Shown here one piece after another: positions 31,783 to 40,852 of a DNA stretch of 47,459 bases; the stretch's first letter is position 1; the number at the start of each line of letters is the position of its first letter. The DNA is from Paramacrobiotus richtersi (lineage: Eukaryota > Tardigrada > Eutardigrada > Parachela > Macrobiotidae): the NCBI GenBank assembly GCA_034698045.1, contig JAQGAU010000057.1, positions 1 to 47,459 of the forward strand. Reading direction: 5' to 3'. The translations under genes were made by a program, and so were the position numbers. The notes under the pieces were generated by a model. It made no database searches and had not been told where the DNA came from. It saw only the letters and a program-made list of their open reading frames with translations.

Positions 31783-32039
31783 CCAAGAACCATCAAAAAG
31801 CAGTAAATACAGTTGCTATACTATATTTACTTACTTTACGAATGGTTTCTTAGTGCGGGTAATGTTCAGGATGGTGGATAATGGACCCGGAATGTATGGC
31901 GCTCATGTGACGCGGACTCCCAATGCTGCACAGGTTCCCTCCAGCGCAACCTGTGAAAACCAACAGCCAGTAGGTTAAAACATTAATAATAACAGGAACT
32001 GTTGTTATCCATCTTGAAAGTTTGGGTTCTTACCGATAG
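31783..32039 (+). repeat. 254-bp repeat, copy 2 (abuts the right inverted repeat)
   Basis: About 95% identical to 26139-26392. The hairpin is kept with one change (CTGTTGTTAT). Its right end (CCGATAG) meets the inner edge of the right terminal repeat directly. It shares no flanking sequence with copy 1 beyond a few bases, as expected for two insertions or a recombination product. Confidence 0.75.
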
Positions 32040-32652
32040 ACAAGGAAGAAACGCTGACGAACCAGGGAGACTGAATGCTCACGTTCCGCACGACTCTTAG
32101 GCCTAATTCCGCTCGACAATCTACTCAACAACACACAGGCACGCGTCTGCCCGATTACGGACCGAAGACCCACACTTAAAATATTAAAAAACACACAAAA
32201 ACCGATGATGGTGTTCGTAGGTATCACTGGGGTTGTGAACTAACAATTTTTATTAAAAATAGTCAAAACTGAGTCGTTCAAAAGAAGAACTGCGTTTGCT
32301 TTATGCGCACGGAACACCAGGCCAAGCGAAACATTTCGGCATCTTGAAGAAAGACGAGGCGGGGCGTCTCAAGACGTTGGGACCGATAGATGGCGCCACT
32401 ATCGCTCCCAGTTTTTTAATAGTTATACTTATTAATTAAACTAATTTCAATCAGTGTTTTTAATTAATTATCGATTACGCAATAATTATGACGTAACTAT
32501 ATGTAATTATTAAATATAATTAAAATAAATTTTAATTAGTTGACCTTTGAACCACTCCGGTAGCGTGTACTCCCAGCGGGGGGCCTAATTATCCCTAGGG
32601 AACAATAGCTGTACGGGGTACCAAACGTCGCCAGAAGTACCGATATACTACT
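32040..32652 (-). repeat. Right terminal inverted repeat of the Polinton
   Basis: This is the inverted partner of 25053-25665. The outermost bases TATACTACT mirror the left AGTAGTATA. Substitutions are spread evenly, with a few single-base indels that balance out. The outer boundary is sharp: flanks beyond it do not match. Confidence 0.9.
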
Positions 32653-32682
32653 ATCCCTGTCTATCGGGTTAACTTAACTCGT

Positions 32683-32907
32683 TTAATAAATTATTGTCTT
32701 CAGATTCTTTTGTACTTCTGTAAGATATTTTATTGGTAAGGATATGTAGAACGATATCTCGCCAGAACTAATTTCCTCAGTCTGCCCAGCCATGGGTAGG
32801 ATGCGTTCTTCCTCCGTCCGGACAAAATCGGTCAATGTGGCAGGTACTGCAGATAAATCCGATTCGACTTGCACGGCAGAGCTACTGCCTTCCAGAATAT
32901 ATGTCAT
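32683..32907 (-). pseudogene. Polinton major-capsid-type protein, N-terminal fragment (copy 2)
   Basis: The frame from the ATG at 32907 (an upstream ATG at 32928 is also in frame) reads MTYILEGSSSAVQ...DLSAVPATLTDF, then GEISFYISLPIKYL. This fits the capsid start: 'LF.VP.TqT', a gap, then 'PIEF.I......YL'. The first 29 residues align without gaps to copy 1 at 19487-19645. The frame is cut about 30 bp before the right end of the 25053-32652 Polinton. That element probably landed in or beside this capsid gene. The rest of the jelly-roll domains is missing. Confidence 0.65.
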
Positions 32908-32911
32908 GGAA

Positions 32912-33160
32912 TCAAAATTCGCCTTCAAAATCCCGAGGTGGTATTCGTTTCAAGCGTCGTACAGTCGGTTTGCGCTTCCTCTTCCTCCCGCCTTGTTGTG
33001 GTGCTGTGGACAGTGCTTCCGAAATTGTTTCTCCGACTTTCTTGACAGCTTGTTCCGTAACGGTGTGTGCAGCATCCCTTAAATGGGGTTTTGCTGCTTC
33101 AAATGCAGCTCTTGCATGCGGGGCAGCTACAAAACCAGTATTAGATAAATAATCAAGCAT
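32912..33160 (-). pseudogene. Polinton small basic capsid-associated protein (PX-like, copy 2)
   Basis: The 82-codon frame begins MLDYLSNTGFVAAPHARAAF, has a long alanine-rich helix (EQAVKKVGETISEALS) and then GGRKRKRKPTVRRLKR, and ends FEGEF-stop four bases before the capsid ATG. A GG-RKRKRK patch near the end of a helical minor capsid or core-like protein is typical of the Polinton gene next to the capsid. The length suggests only the C-terminal part is left, with upstream in-frame sequence reaching about 33200. Confidence 0.6.
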
Positions 33161-33176
33161 ATTAAATACGTAATCG

Positions 33177-33285
33177 GAGCTGTTGCCATATGCGTCACTG
33201 CCCCTCGTTTACTTCCTGGAACCTGAAGCCACAAAGATCTCCGGTTATGTCTTGACCGACCGGCTGTTCAGCTATTTTATATCGT
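33177..33285 (-). repeat. Repeat shared with 34960-35075
   Basis: About 80% identical by eye over 100 bp to 34960-35075, same orientation. The minus frame reads QPVGQDITGDLCGF in this copy and QPVGRDLTGDLCGF in the other, so protein sequence is conserved better than expected for non-coding DNA. It lies just upstream of the PX-like gene and may be coding from an adjacent Polinton gene. Confidence 0.6.
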
Positions 33286-33360
33286 TAGATTTAGCTAGTG
33301 GCTATGGGTACATTCCGATAAAAGATCAAGATGACAAGTTATTCGAGAACGTTTTGTTTT

Positions 33361-33450
33361 AATGCAGCTATCTGGCGGTTGCGATGACTTTTTTGAGAGG
33401 CTGCTGGGGCTGTCTTCAGCCCGTATGGCATGGAGTTAGATTTGTAGGTA
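33361..33450 (-). pseudogene. Small Gypsy RT fragment
   Basis: The minus frame reads SNSMPYGLKTAPAASQK. This corresponds to the RT motif 'MPFGL-x-x-APA-x-F' that precedes the catalytic YxDD in Ty3/Gypsy elements. No catalytic block follows in frame. Identification rests on this single motif. Confidence 0.45.
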
Positions 33451-34099
33451 CCATCGGCGGTATGAAAGCCTCATGGGCGGCTTGCTAGCGCCACAATATC
33501 AGTTAAAGTATCTAGGCATTTTTGAAAGGTAGATTTTTGAATGATCATTATCAGAGGAAACGCTCCGGACACAGTACCACAATATTGCCAAACTGTTCAG
33601 TCGGTCTATGTAAAAATCGCCTTAATTGTATGGTGACGTTCGCCGGCGAGGCACTGACGCTGTTCAGATGGGCGTTTCGGACAGCTACGGGAACATAGTG
33701 AGACTAAATTGCCCAAAGCAATTTCTGATATATCACGCCATACCCGCCATACTGGCTTTCGCACTGTTCACACGAGCAGGGATTTAGGTGACTCTGCACA
33801 GCAACGTTTAAAGGCAGCTCGAATAAACTATTTAATATAATATTCAGATCATTCTTGTGACCGAAGAAAACGCTAACGTCGATCTGCTCAACGGCTTTGT
33901 TGTGCAGATTCACAACAGTCAAAAATGTTCACCCCAAACAGCGATACAGCCGTATTCTTGAAGATTCCGCGGGCTCACCAACGGAGTAACTTTAATCGCT
34001 TGAGCGACGAGTTCAGCGTAATGTCGACAAATGTCATGGATTCTTGTTGTTAACGCGACGGCAACAATTTCCCCTATTCTCCACTATGATTCTGGACAC
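33451..34099. other. No recognised gene
   Basis: The minus frame 33704-33922 (72 codons, with CSCEQC) is not recognisable. Some of it resembles retroelement connection sequence, but no block is clear. Confidence 0.35.
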
Positions 34100-34320
34100 C
34101 TGCGTTCCAGCGTATGGTTGTAGATGAACGTCCACTGAATTTCGTAACCATATAGGATACTTACCCGATGCCGAATATTGATGCGCTTCTCCACTCTGGA
34201 CTACTTTTCGGGATACCATAATATACCAATTGCTTTTGAGGATCGCCACAAGACAGCATTTATCGTTCAACCTGCGCGGGCTGTCCGGGTGGCGTCCGCC
34301 TCTTATATAATTGCCTTTGC
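34100..34320 (+). pseudogene. Ty3/Gypsy reverse transcriptase fragment (copy 2, internally deleted)
   Basis: The plus strand reads RMVVDERPLNFVTI, then PMPNIDALLHS. The DNA then jumps (a deletion of about 30 bp compared with 21655-21730) and continues with sequence matching the K-T-A-F region of copy 1. The same motifs and very similar DNA occur at 21465-21830, so both belong to one Gypsy family. The frame is broken after the deletion. Confidence 0.7.
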
Positions 34321-34392
34321 CTCGTGTTAAGCAACGCAGCGTATTTGAATGTGTTTGCACACATTTACCTCACCGCCGGTGGCTAAGGCATC

Positions 34393-34698
34393 TTGAGGTC
34401 GTTAGGAGAAACCTACGACGATCCGGAGGTCGCCGATCTGCTAACTAACGAAAGTACCGGCAGTGTGCTAAGAGACGTCACTTGTCTCAAGCCAGAAAGT
34501 GCTGAGGACTTTCTAGCGAAAACCGCCAAAGCCATTGAAATGGAGGATAAATTGGCTAATACTAAAGACTCTATCTGTAATTTATCATTAAATCTAATTT
34601 TTATAACAGATTTGGATAAAACAGATCTGGAGTCGGACGACGGTTTCGATTTACGATTTACGGTAATGAGAACGGCACGACTAGTATCAGATAAATAA
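34393..34698 (+). CDS. Unrecognised acidic frame, 101 codons
   Basis: This frame is strongly acidic and compositionally protein-like (GETYDDPEVADLL, KAIEMEDKLANT, DLESDDGFDLRF). Its listed start is not preceded by any obvious signal, so it may be an internal exon or an element fragment. It follows the Gypsy RT piece on the same strand, but does not resemble pol. Function unknown. Confidence 0.3.
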   Translation: MRSLGETYDDPEVADLLTNESTGSVLRDVTCLKPESAEDFLAKTAKAIEMEDKLANTKDSICNLSLNLIFITDLDKTDLESDDGFDLRFTVMRTARLVSDK

Positions 34699-34756
34699 TC
34701 AAGTACCTTGAGATCTGGCCCGCCTAAAATAATATTGCCGTTAAAGTTAGTAGCGG

Positions 34757-34957
34757 CTATATAGATAAGCTTTGTGTAAGACAGTTGTAGCTGTCGCGAA
34801 AATACATGCTAAGCAGAACTGGCACATCCAACTTCATGATCTTTCCTCCGTTCATGATAACTTTTGGTACGATCCCGTTTCTGAAAAGCCAGTTGAGGAT
34901 AAAGTACCCATCAAAACTCTGAATTAGAAATGATGGATTTATAATAGTGCGCATCAA
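34757..34957 (-). pseudogene. Polinton DNA polymerase B, exonuclease II region (copy 3)
   Basis: The minus frame reads SFDGYFILNWLFRNGIVPKV then IMNGGKIMKL and FRDSYNCLTQSL. These are the Exo II block ([FY]D-x-x-FIL), the 'P-x-VI-x-NG-x-KI' strand and the decayed 'DS-x-x-FLPM-x-L' block of Polinton polymerase B. It differs strongly from copy 2 at 24464-24817, so it comes from a different Polinton lineage or an old insertion. It stops at a TAA and no other polymerase domain adjoins it. Confidence 0.8.
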
Positions 34958-34959
34958 TG

Positions 34960-35191
34960 TGTGCTATTGCCATCTGCGTCACTGCCACCCGTGTACTTTT
35001 TCGAGAGGGAAGCCACAAAGATCTCCGGTTAAGTCTCGACCAACTGGCTGTTTAGCTTCTGGGAACATCCGCCCGTTGGCAATATCATCTTGGTCAAGGT
35101 TTTCGTTAGAAATTTGAGCGTCATTGCATTTTTTGAATATGTATGGATGGGCAATTTCCGAATAGTTTTTTACGTAAACTGCCAATAACAT
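34960..35191 (-). pseudogene. Unknown frame upstream of polymerase B copy 3, shared with 33177-33285
   Basis: The 70-codon minus frame 34979-35191 ends QPVGRDLTGDLCGF...HGWQ-stop. The last 35 residues are shared with the repeat at 33177-33285, including the stop. Conservation at the protein level suggests a real former gene end. I cannot name the family; it sits next to Polinton sequence in both places. Confidence 0.4.
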
Positions 35192-36431
35192 GCGGCTGCT
35201 GGAAAGCTTAAACTGCTTTCAAAGATTTTTGTCGTTAACATTTTCGACAATTTTGTAATCCAGAGCTTATTTGTTCACTTGTTGCTTCAGTGGGGATTTG
35301 CCAGAAAGTGCCTGTCATATCTAGAGCTACTTAAAAACTGGACCAAGGTGGATGCCTACAATTGCAACAACTTTATGATAATGACGTTTGTCTAAGGGTG
35401 CGGTAACAGGATTGCCTTTTCAAGCATTCCAGCTTTTTGTCTACCATAAGGCTGCTAATTCTTTTACAATGTTTTGCCCATCACGGAATAAGACTATCGG
35501 CTTCACCAGCGTTGTCACTCGTCGGCTTGTGTGTCCAGTACCATGCCAGATCCGCGGAATAAGTTGCCTTGATTGAGGTCTCCACTGGAGCATCGTGATT
35601 ATTTAAGAACTGTTCAAACGTTTATGAGAATGTTTCGGCATTTCTTCATGGGTCAGCTTGTGTTTTTCTTCCCCTCCTGTGCTGTGTAAAAAATACGGGT
35701 AACTACCATGGCCGATCAGAAATCGCTTTCTTAGGTTTGGCGTGGCCTGCCGTGGAATCAGCACTGCAGAACAAAAAGCACTACACGTAATCCACATGTA
35801 GATACTTACACTTACGGTATAAATTGATACATACATGATTCAAAATATGCCCATATCTGTATGTACATGTACGTAAAAGGAGAAGGGACCAACCACACCC
35901 TAACCTTGGAAGCAGACGAAGGCTTTCGACTCGCACATGCAGCAACCAATATCTTTGATTTGTGTACATCGTTTATCCAGTCCATAAATGGTTGGCCAAT
36001 GGTGTTTCGTGCAAAACCGTGAATACCGTACAATTGAACAATAGTCTCAACTATATCTTTATAGCTAGTACATGTATCCGTCTCTAATTTAAATCCAAAT
36101 GAAAGCGAATCTGGCTAAGCACGGAGCACGGATCACATGAGCCAAGAAGAATGCTGTAGTCCGTCGTCCTGTTGGATATTGCGACATCTCGTCCGCCTTC
36201 ATCCTGTTGTGCAAAGCCATCTTCCAAATTGCACGTCGTCATGCCCCAACCAGAAATGGTACAGTTACTAGTAGATTAGGAGCGTGTAGCGACCCTATTT
36301 GTCATGAGAATTATTTGCCTAGTGATATATTCCTTGCGCTGGTACTGTACTCTTTTAATGTTGCGATTCTGATTGCGGATACTCGTAGTTACAACAATGT
36401 TTGTAGCTGCAGCAGCAACAGAGTAAACAAA
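35192..36431. other. No recognised gene
   Basis: Frames here (35603-36033 minus, 36207-36533 plus) show no motif. AT-rich and simple stretches occur near 35800-35880. Nothing else is supported. Confidence 0.5.
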
Positions 36432-36530
36432 CGGCGGTATTCATCATCCACATTTACACTTGCAATTACACTCTGGCTTCCAACGTACTTGAGCGGCCGC
36501 TACGGTGGTCGCGATGATATTCGAAGTTAT
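36432..36530. repeat. Dispersed repeat copy 2 (partner 23813-23930)
   Basis: Same orientation and order as the copy at 23813-23930, lacking about 7 bp in the middle. It has GAGCGGCCGCT in the same position. The sequence beyond about 36530 does not match. Confidence 0.65.
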
Positions 36531-38309
36531 TAGCGCGGCGATTAACACGTCCCGATATCACCCGCCACATGCGCAGAGGGACTAGTGCTGACCGATAAAT
36601 AGCGGAAGAAGAAGCACAAAGTGCTTGTGGTGCCCAACCAAGAGAATGGCTATCAGCTCCAGCTGGATACCAGTGTACAGTTGCCGATAGTTGCAGCAGA
36701 AATGCCTGGAGGAAGTGTTGGTCTGCGCTGTGCAGGTACAGGTAATATAATATGTATATATGCTGGCACGGCCCGCAGTTATGTTTGGTTCGTTGACACG
36801 GTGATTATGACCCAAGAAATACGATATGTTCTGGTAACTAATGTTCGATGCAGGCTTACCCTTCAAGTGCTGGCCGAAGCATGACAAGGAGCCCTCTGAT
36901 CCCCTTAGTACCCGTCATCCACTGCACAGGACGATCAGGAAAAATACGAGCCTCTAAAGCAAAGTATACGATTACCGGATTCATTTCATACGGGGCGGCG
37001 ACCCGCAGAACTATCAAGTGTACCCATCCCAGACTGCCGTTTCCGGTATGACGGTAAATTTTGCTTAAAAAAAACGCATCTACTACAAAACAAGCGCGCT
37101 TAGTAGTGTTGTAAGTCCGGCAAATTCCTAAGATTTAGCAACAGATTATTCCAAATACGCAGCCATTTTGGTTCGGTTTGTTGTTGGTTTGTAGCGACCA
37201 ACACATTAGCAACAGCAACACCCTGTTGGGGTAGATCCAAAGCATTCCAATCGTTCTAATCTAATCGGTATCAGTTAATGGGTAAACAACTAGATTAAGG
37301 TCGGCATGATGTAGTGGATTGCAGTCATCCCATTCCCCATCGTCCAACAATGCTTGCATTACGGCATAGATAATAGATAATCGGCTGGATTAGGAGGATC
37401 GATGTCCTTGTCGGAGCTGTTTTTTTACTTTCAAGGCCTAGCGGACTGGATCACTTCGGCTCTCTGGCGTTATCGCCGTGACAAGCATTCATTATGAACA
37501 CAATGGACGTTAGCCGAAACATATTGCGCACACGTTCAATGTGTTAAAATACTATTTTTACTACTGTATACTGGGACGAATGGAATGACATTAACTGAAT
37601 GACATCGACTGAATGGTATCAAATTAACTCAAGTCGTACCCTTTGGATAGCAAAGGTCATATAAGTTGGGTCACGGCTTCGGCGAAGAAGGTCACAATAG
37701 GCAATGGCATAAACGCAACAATCTTTCGAGCTTCTTTGCTTCTGCACCATTGGCATAAACAGATCGATCTCGATAAATACTGGGGCTAACGGAAATAATT
37801 ACTGCAGCAATAGCTTGCTTCATTAGCGGGACGATAAAGGACGACTAACTACAGGAACTGAATTAAGGGATGTTCACGATGATTTTCCGCTTCCGTTTTG
37901 CGAATTTCAAGTTTCCAGCAATGCAGTATCAGTTACCTTCAGTGGCATCAAAATAGGTGCGCGAGCAAGCATGGTCTGTTCACACAATTGGTTTATAGCA
38001 AGGGCCTCTGTTTTGTTGTGCAGGTTCACAACAGTCCAGTATTTCCATCCCTAGCTTTGATATGGGTGAGTGTTAAAGATTTACCAAGAACGCAGATGAA
38101 GGACTTCAATCGGCTGAACGACGGATGTAGCCGAGAGCCTGAGTATGTATACGGCGTGTGTTCTGCCGCCGTGCGCGGCGGCAGTGATCCCACTAGTTTC
38201 GGTTGCGATTTTTCGCTTGCCGTTACTGTATGTATAGACTAGCACAGCATTGTAATCCGCCACAATGTATCCTCGATTTGATCTGGGCCAGACTTCTGAT
38301 GGTAAGAAA
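36531..38309. other. No confident gene; short tandem triplet of a 14-mer
   Basis: The plus frame 36621-36884 has YQLQLDTSVQLPIV, faintly like a retropepsin with DTG changed to DTS, but this is too weak to call. Near 37583-37624 three imperfect copies of a 14-bp unit (tGAATGacATcgAc) occur in tandem. The rest is unrecognised. Confidence 0.4.
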
Positions 38310-38401
38310 ACATTCTGTGGTATGCATTTCGGAATTGCTTCTCCGGAAGCTGTTTCACAAACTTTCGTATGGATTTCGGCGGTCCGAGCGTTTATTACCA
38401 C
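38310..38401 (-). pseudogene. Probable Gypsy integrase C-terminal fragment (copy 2)
   Basis: The minus frame starts VINARTAEIHTKVCETASGE, matching the start of the frame at 20994-21260 (VTNARTAKF...CETPFGE). Further along it continues with RGYIVADYNAVLVYTYSNG, comparable to the 'a..aYNt.vh' pattern. The assignment follows that of copy 1 and is equally tentative. Confidence 0.35.
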
Positions 38402-39479
38402 ATCCTTTATGTAAGTTTAAGTTTTCACTGAAGTGCTAGATATTTTGTTGACTGATGCAACCAGGAGTAATTTTTCTAGCGTAAAACAAATGCGCCGGAA
38501 AGCGTCGAAAAGCATAGATAGATTGCTCTCAGAAGGATATAGCTTCAGAGCACCGAAGCTGATACGGTGGATGCGCCTAGTGGCCGTAGCTTGTTAATTA
38601 AGTTCCTGACACCCGGAGATACTTGCTCATTGGTAACTCTCGTGTAAACTGCGATGTATCCAAAAGAGTGAATCCGTGTCATAACATATCAAGCGCTGCC
38701 CCGAGCGCTACGTATTAGTATATGAAGTCCACGACCAAAAACGTACGTCTTCAGCCAAAGCGAACAAACTGATGGCGAAAAAACCCACACTAGTATAGAT
38801 ACTATAATAATTGTTTTTCGTACCTGTTCGTGGTATTAAAGGAGGCATTCGAAATCGGAAATGTCAAGTTTTCTTGGACTATTCGAAGGATCCAGCGGGT
38901 TTCTCACTTAGTGAACCGAAATATTTTTGCATATGCAGAATGCATGCTTCCAAATAACGATCAGCTGTCACTAAACAACAGCGGGACAGCAGGTCACGCG
39001 TACGCAGCCACAGATACAGAGAGCAACAGCTCACAGTACGTGGATGTAACCGGGCGCGCGCGGTGGTAGGATTGTGATTGTTCAGCAAAACTGAAATAGC
39101 AAAGGTCGGTCTGACGCTGCCAGAAGGACGCTGGAATGGGGATTGGTGGAAACAAATTTATTCCTTGGCTTACATGTCACTCCATTCACAGTTAAAAATG
39201 CGACCGTACACATGTGCAGTTACAGTGGATGCCATGATAGATAATGCGGTAACCTTTTTGACCCCCTGGGAAGAAGCGGTGTACACTTTGGGGACGATTG
39301 GCTACCAACGGATTGTTTCTACTAAGCTTCCGGTTGTCAGAGATGACGGGTGCGTAGATATATGTGATAATATACGTAGAAGTCCGTAAGCTGAACAGCT
39401 ATGTTTAACTGGAAAAGTTGGCATGCAAAGCCGTCAATCTTCCGGCCGGTATCGCAACAGCGCGGCTGTTGGCCGTTTT
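38402..39479. other. No recognised gene
   Basis: The plus frame 39078-39389 (103 codons) reads EGRWNGDWWKQIYSLAYMSL and later TFLTPWEEAVYTLG, protein-like but not identified. A stretch at 39170-39235 loosely resembles the repeat that begins at 39480 (TGCGACCGT-c-CATGTGCAG). Confidence 0.4.
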
Positions 39480-39740
39480 TCACCAAGTGGAAAAAATCTG
39501 CGATGTTTTAGTGGCATGGTAGAAAGTTAGTGAAGAATTTCATTGCTGAAAGTAAAACACTATTCCTCTACTAGTTAAAGCGGCGCACTGAGCACAATGG
39601 CTTATTATCATCATAGTTAAATATGCGACCGTCCTCATGTGCAGGTGATGACGCGCGCCAAAGAAGCATGAGCGACGACCGTGGTTAGGTACGTGGGAGT
39701 TCTCTCCCCTCAGAATTACAGCGTTTGAGTTGAAGCTCAG
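39480..39740. repeat. Dispersed repeat, copy 1 (partner 45795-46050)
   Basis: About 75-80% identical by eye over 250 bp to 45795-46050, same orientation. The best-conserved core is TCCTCATGTGCAGGTG...AAGAAGCATGAGCGACGACC followed by GGTACGTGGGA. It has no terminal repeats that I can see and no open frame, so it may be an LTR or other non-coding part of an unrecognised element. Confidence 0.7.
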
Positions 39741-40283
39741 TCAAGACTGCCGCAGTTGCCCGGTCCAGACAGTAACGGGTCAGCAACTCGAAAAGAAGAG
39801 GGTTATTCAAACCGTTTTTGCTCTCCATCGGTGAGTTTTTGCATTTTTTATGTGGAGACATCCTTTACTTACAGTAAATCCTGGTACGTAATCCTAGAGT
39901 TTGCCTAACGAACCTTTATGCGATTCAGTGTCACCTACCCAGTAGCACGAACCCCCACTACCGCAAATCCCTATTTGGGTAATGCAAAAACGCACCTCAG
40001 CTGTCTGTAATCGGGATTCCTCATGATACTGCGATCCGCTCGCTTCAAAGGATTTCCAGCGCTTTTCTCCGTCTAGAAATCTGAAGACAGGGAATAGACC
40101 GTCGTTGTAACGTTTGTCTTCGTCGAACTCTTTGGCCTTAGGTATTGAGGCGGCGGAAATGTTAGATAAAGCTGGTAGTTTTATTTGGATAGGGGTGTGA
40201 CATTTACTTTAAAGGCAATTTTACCTTACCACCATACAGCCGGTAACACCGTCCTTGAGTTGTCCTACATTGTGAAAGGCCCG
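39741..40283. other. No recognised gene (possible intron of the CPEB-like gene)
   Basis: No motif is present. If the CPEB-like exons downstream belong to one plus-strand gene, this is intronic. Confidence 0.35.
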
Positions 40284-40472
40284 TAGCCTATGATTTTGTA
40301 TATGCGCCTGCCTTTCATTGAATTATTAGTAGAAGCTTTATCAAACAGTGGTTTTGGTAAACGCACCGGCTCATTAAAGGGAATTATCTGCCAAAAACAA
40401 ATTGCCCAAAAGCAAATTCCGCAAATAAACTTTGCGGCCTTAATTTTCGAAAAGCCAACCATTGTAGGATAA
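40284..40472 (+). pseudogene. Possible CPEB RRM1 exon, degraded or truncated
   Basis: The plus frame reads ILYMRLPFIELLVEALSNSG, then GSLKGIICQK, then QINFAALIFEKPTIVG and a stop. This resembles the order of CPEB RRM1: 'VFLGG-P-D-TE..L...F..FG', 'SL.v.WP', and the RNP1 strand '.PKGY.YL.FE...V'. The RNP residues are poorly kept. It sits 118 bp upstream of the clear CPEB 3' exon on the same strand. The linker and most of RRM2 that should lie between them are absent. If right, the gene copy is deleted or misassembled. Chance similarity cannot be excluded. Confidence 0.3.
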
Positions 40473-40589
40473 CACTGTCACTGATTATGTCCTGATGTTA
40501 GACGTATTTGCTGCTGTCATTTATCGGGAGTCAACACTAATTTAGTGGTTTCCGTCCATCTTGTACGCAGATGCTGCTGCTGTTAACAG

Positions 40590-40852
40590 GTGGTAAACGT
40601 CAACCGAAATACAAAACCGGCCGAATTAATTTTGAAAATAAATTCAGTCACTTTCTGGCGATTCAGTGTGCGATCATCAACATTAAAACTCCAGGATTTG
40701 TGCATCAACTGCATATTGCTCCATACCTGGAGAACCGTCGATGTAGCCTTTGCGGAAAACGGCTTGCGGACTACCACTGCCGTCATATAGACTGTTTCAA
40801 CTACTTTTGTGTACAATGTTGGGATCGGCAGCATTTACATCTGCATGCTTAA
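40590..40852 (+). CDS. CPEB/Orb-type RNA-binding protein, 3' exon (end of RRM2 plus ZZ zinc-binding domain)
   Basis: The frame opens after an acceptor (ctgttaacag, AG at 40588-40589). It gives KYKTGRINFENKFSHFLAI, the last part of RRM2, then INIKTPGFVHQLHIAPYLEN. The ZZ domain follows: CSLCGKRLADYHCRHIDCF, YFCVQCWDRQHLHLHA and a stop. The C-x2-C...C-R-x3-C-F-x-Y-F-C-x2-C-W pattern and the preceding 'APYLEN' match CPEB1/Orb rather than CPEB2-4. CPEB proteins bind the cytoplasmic polyadenylation element in mRNA 3' UTRs and control translation, and the ZZ domain supports that. An alternative acceptor lies at 40570. Upstream exons are not convincingly present, so it may be a gene end or a pseudogene. 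Confidence 0.75.

Larger units (their letters stand above)
25053..32652. mobile_element. Polinton/Maverick element with intact terminal inverted repeats, internally rearranged
   Basis: The ends are 613-bp inverted repeats beginning AGTAGTATA, consistent with the 5'-AG start known for Polintons. The left flank TATCTC (25047-25052) and TATCCC (32652-32657) differ at one of six bases. They could be the 6-bp target duplication usual for the group, if the outermost T of the right end is shared or lost. At 7.6 kb it is half or less of the typical 15-20 kb. It keeps part of polymerase B, one unrecognised coiled-coil gene, a 152-codon gene and a gene tail. No integrase, ATPase, protease or capsid gene was recognised. 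It is therefore a deletion derivative that could only move, if at all, with proteins supplied elsewhere. Confidence 0.85.

Noticed and set aside
36621..36884. Retropepsin with DTS in place of DTG
   Set aside because: No second motif, the active-site glycine is replaced, and the surroundings are not typical.
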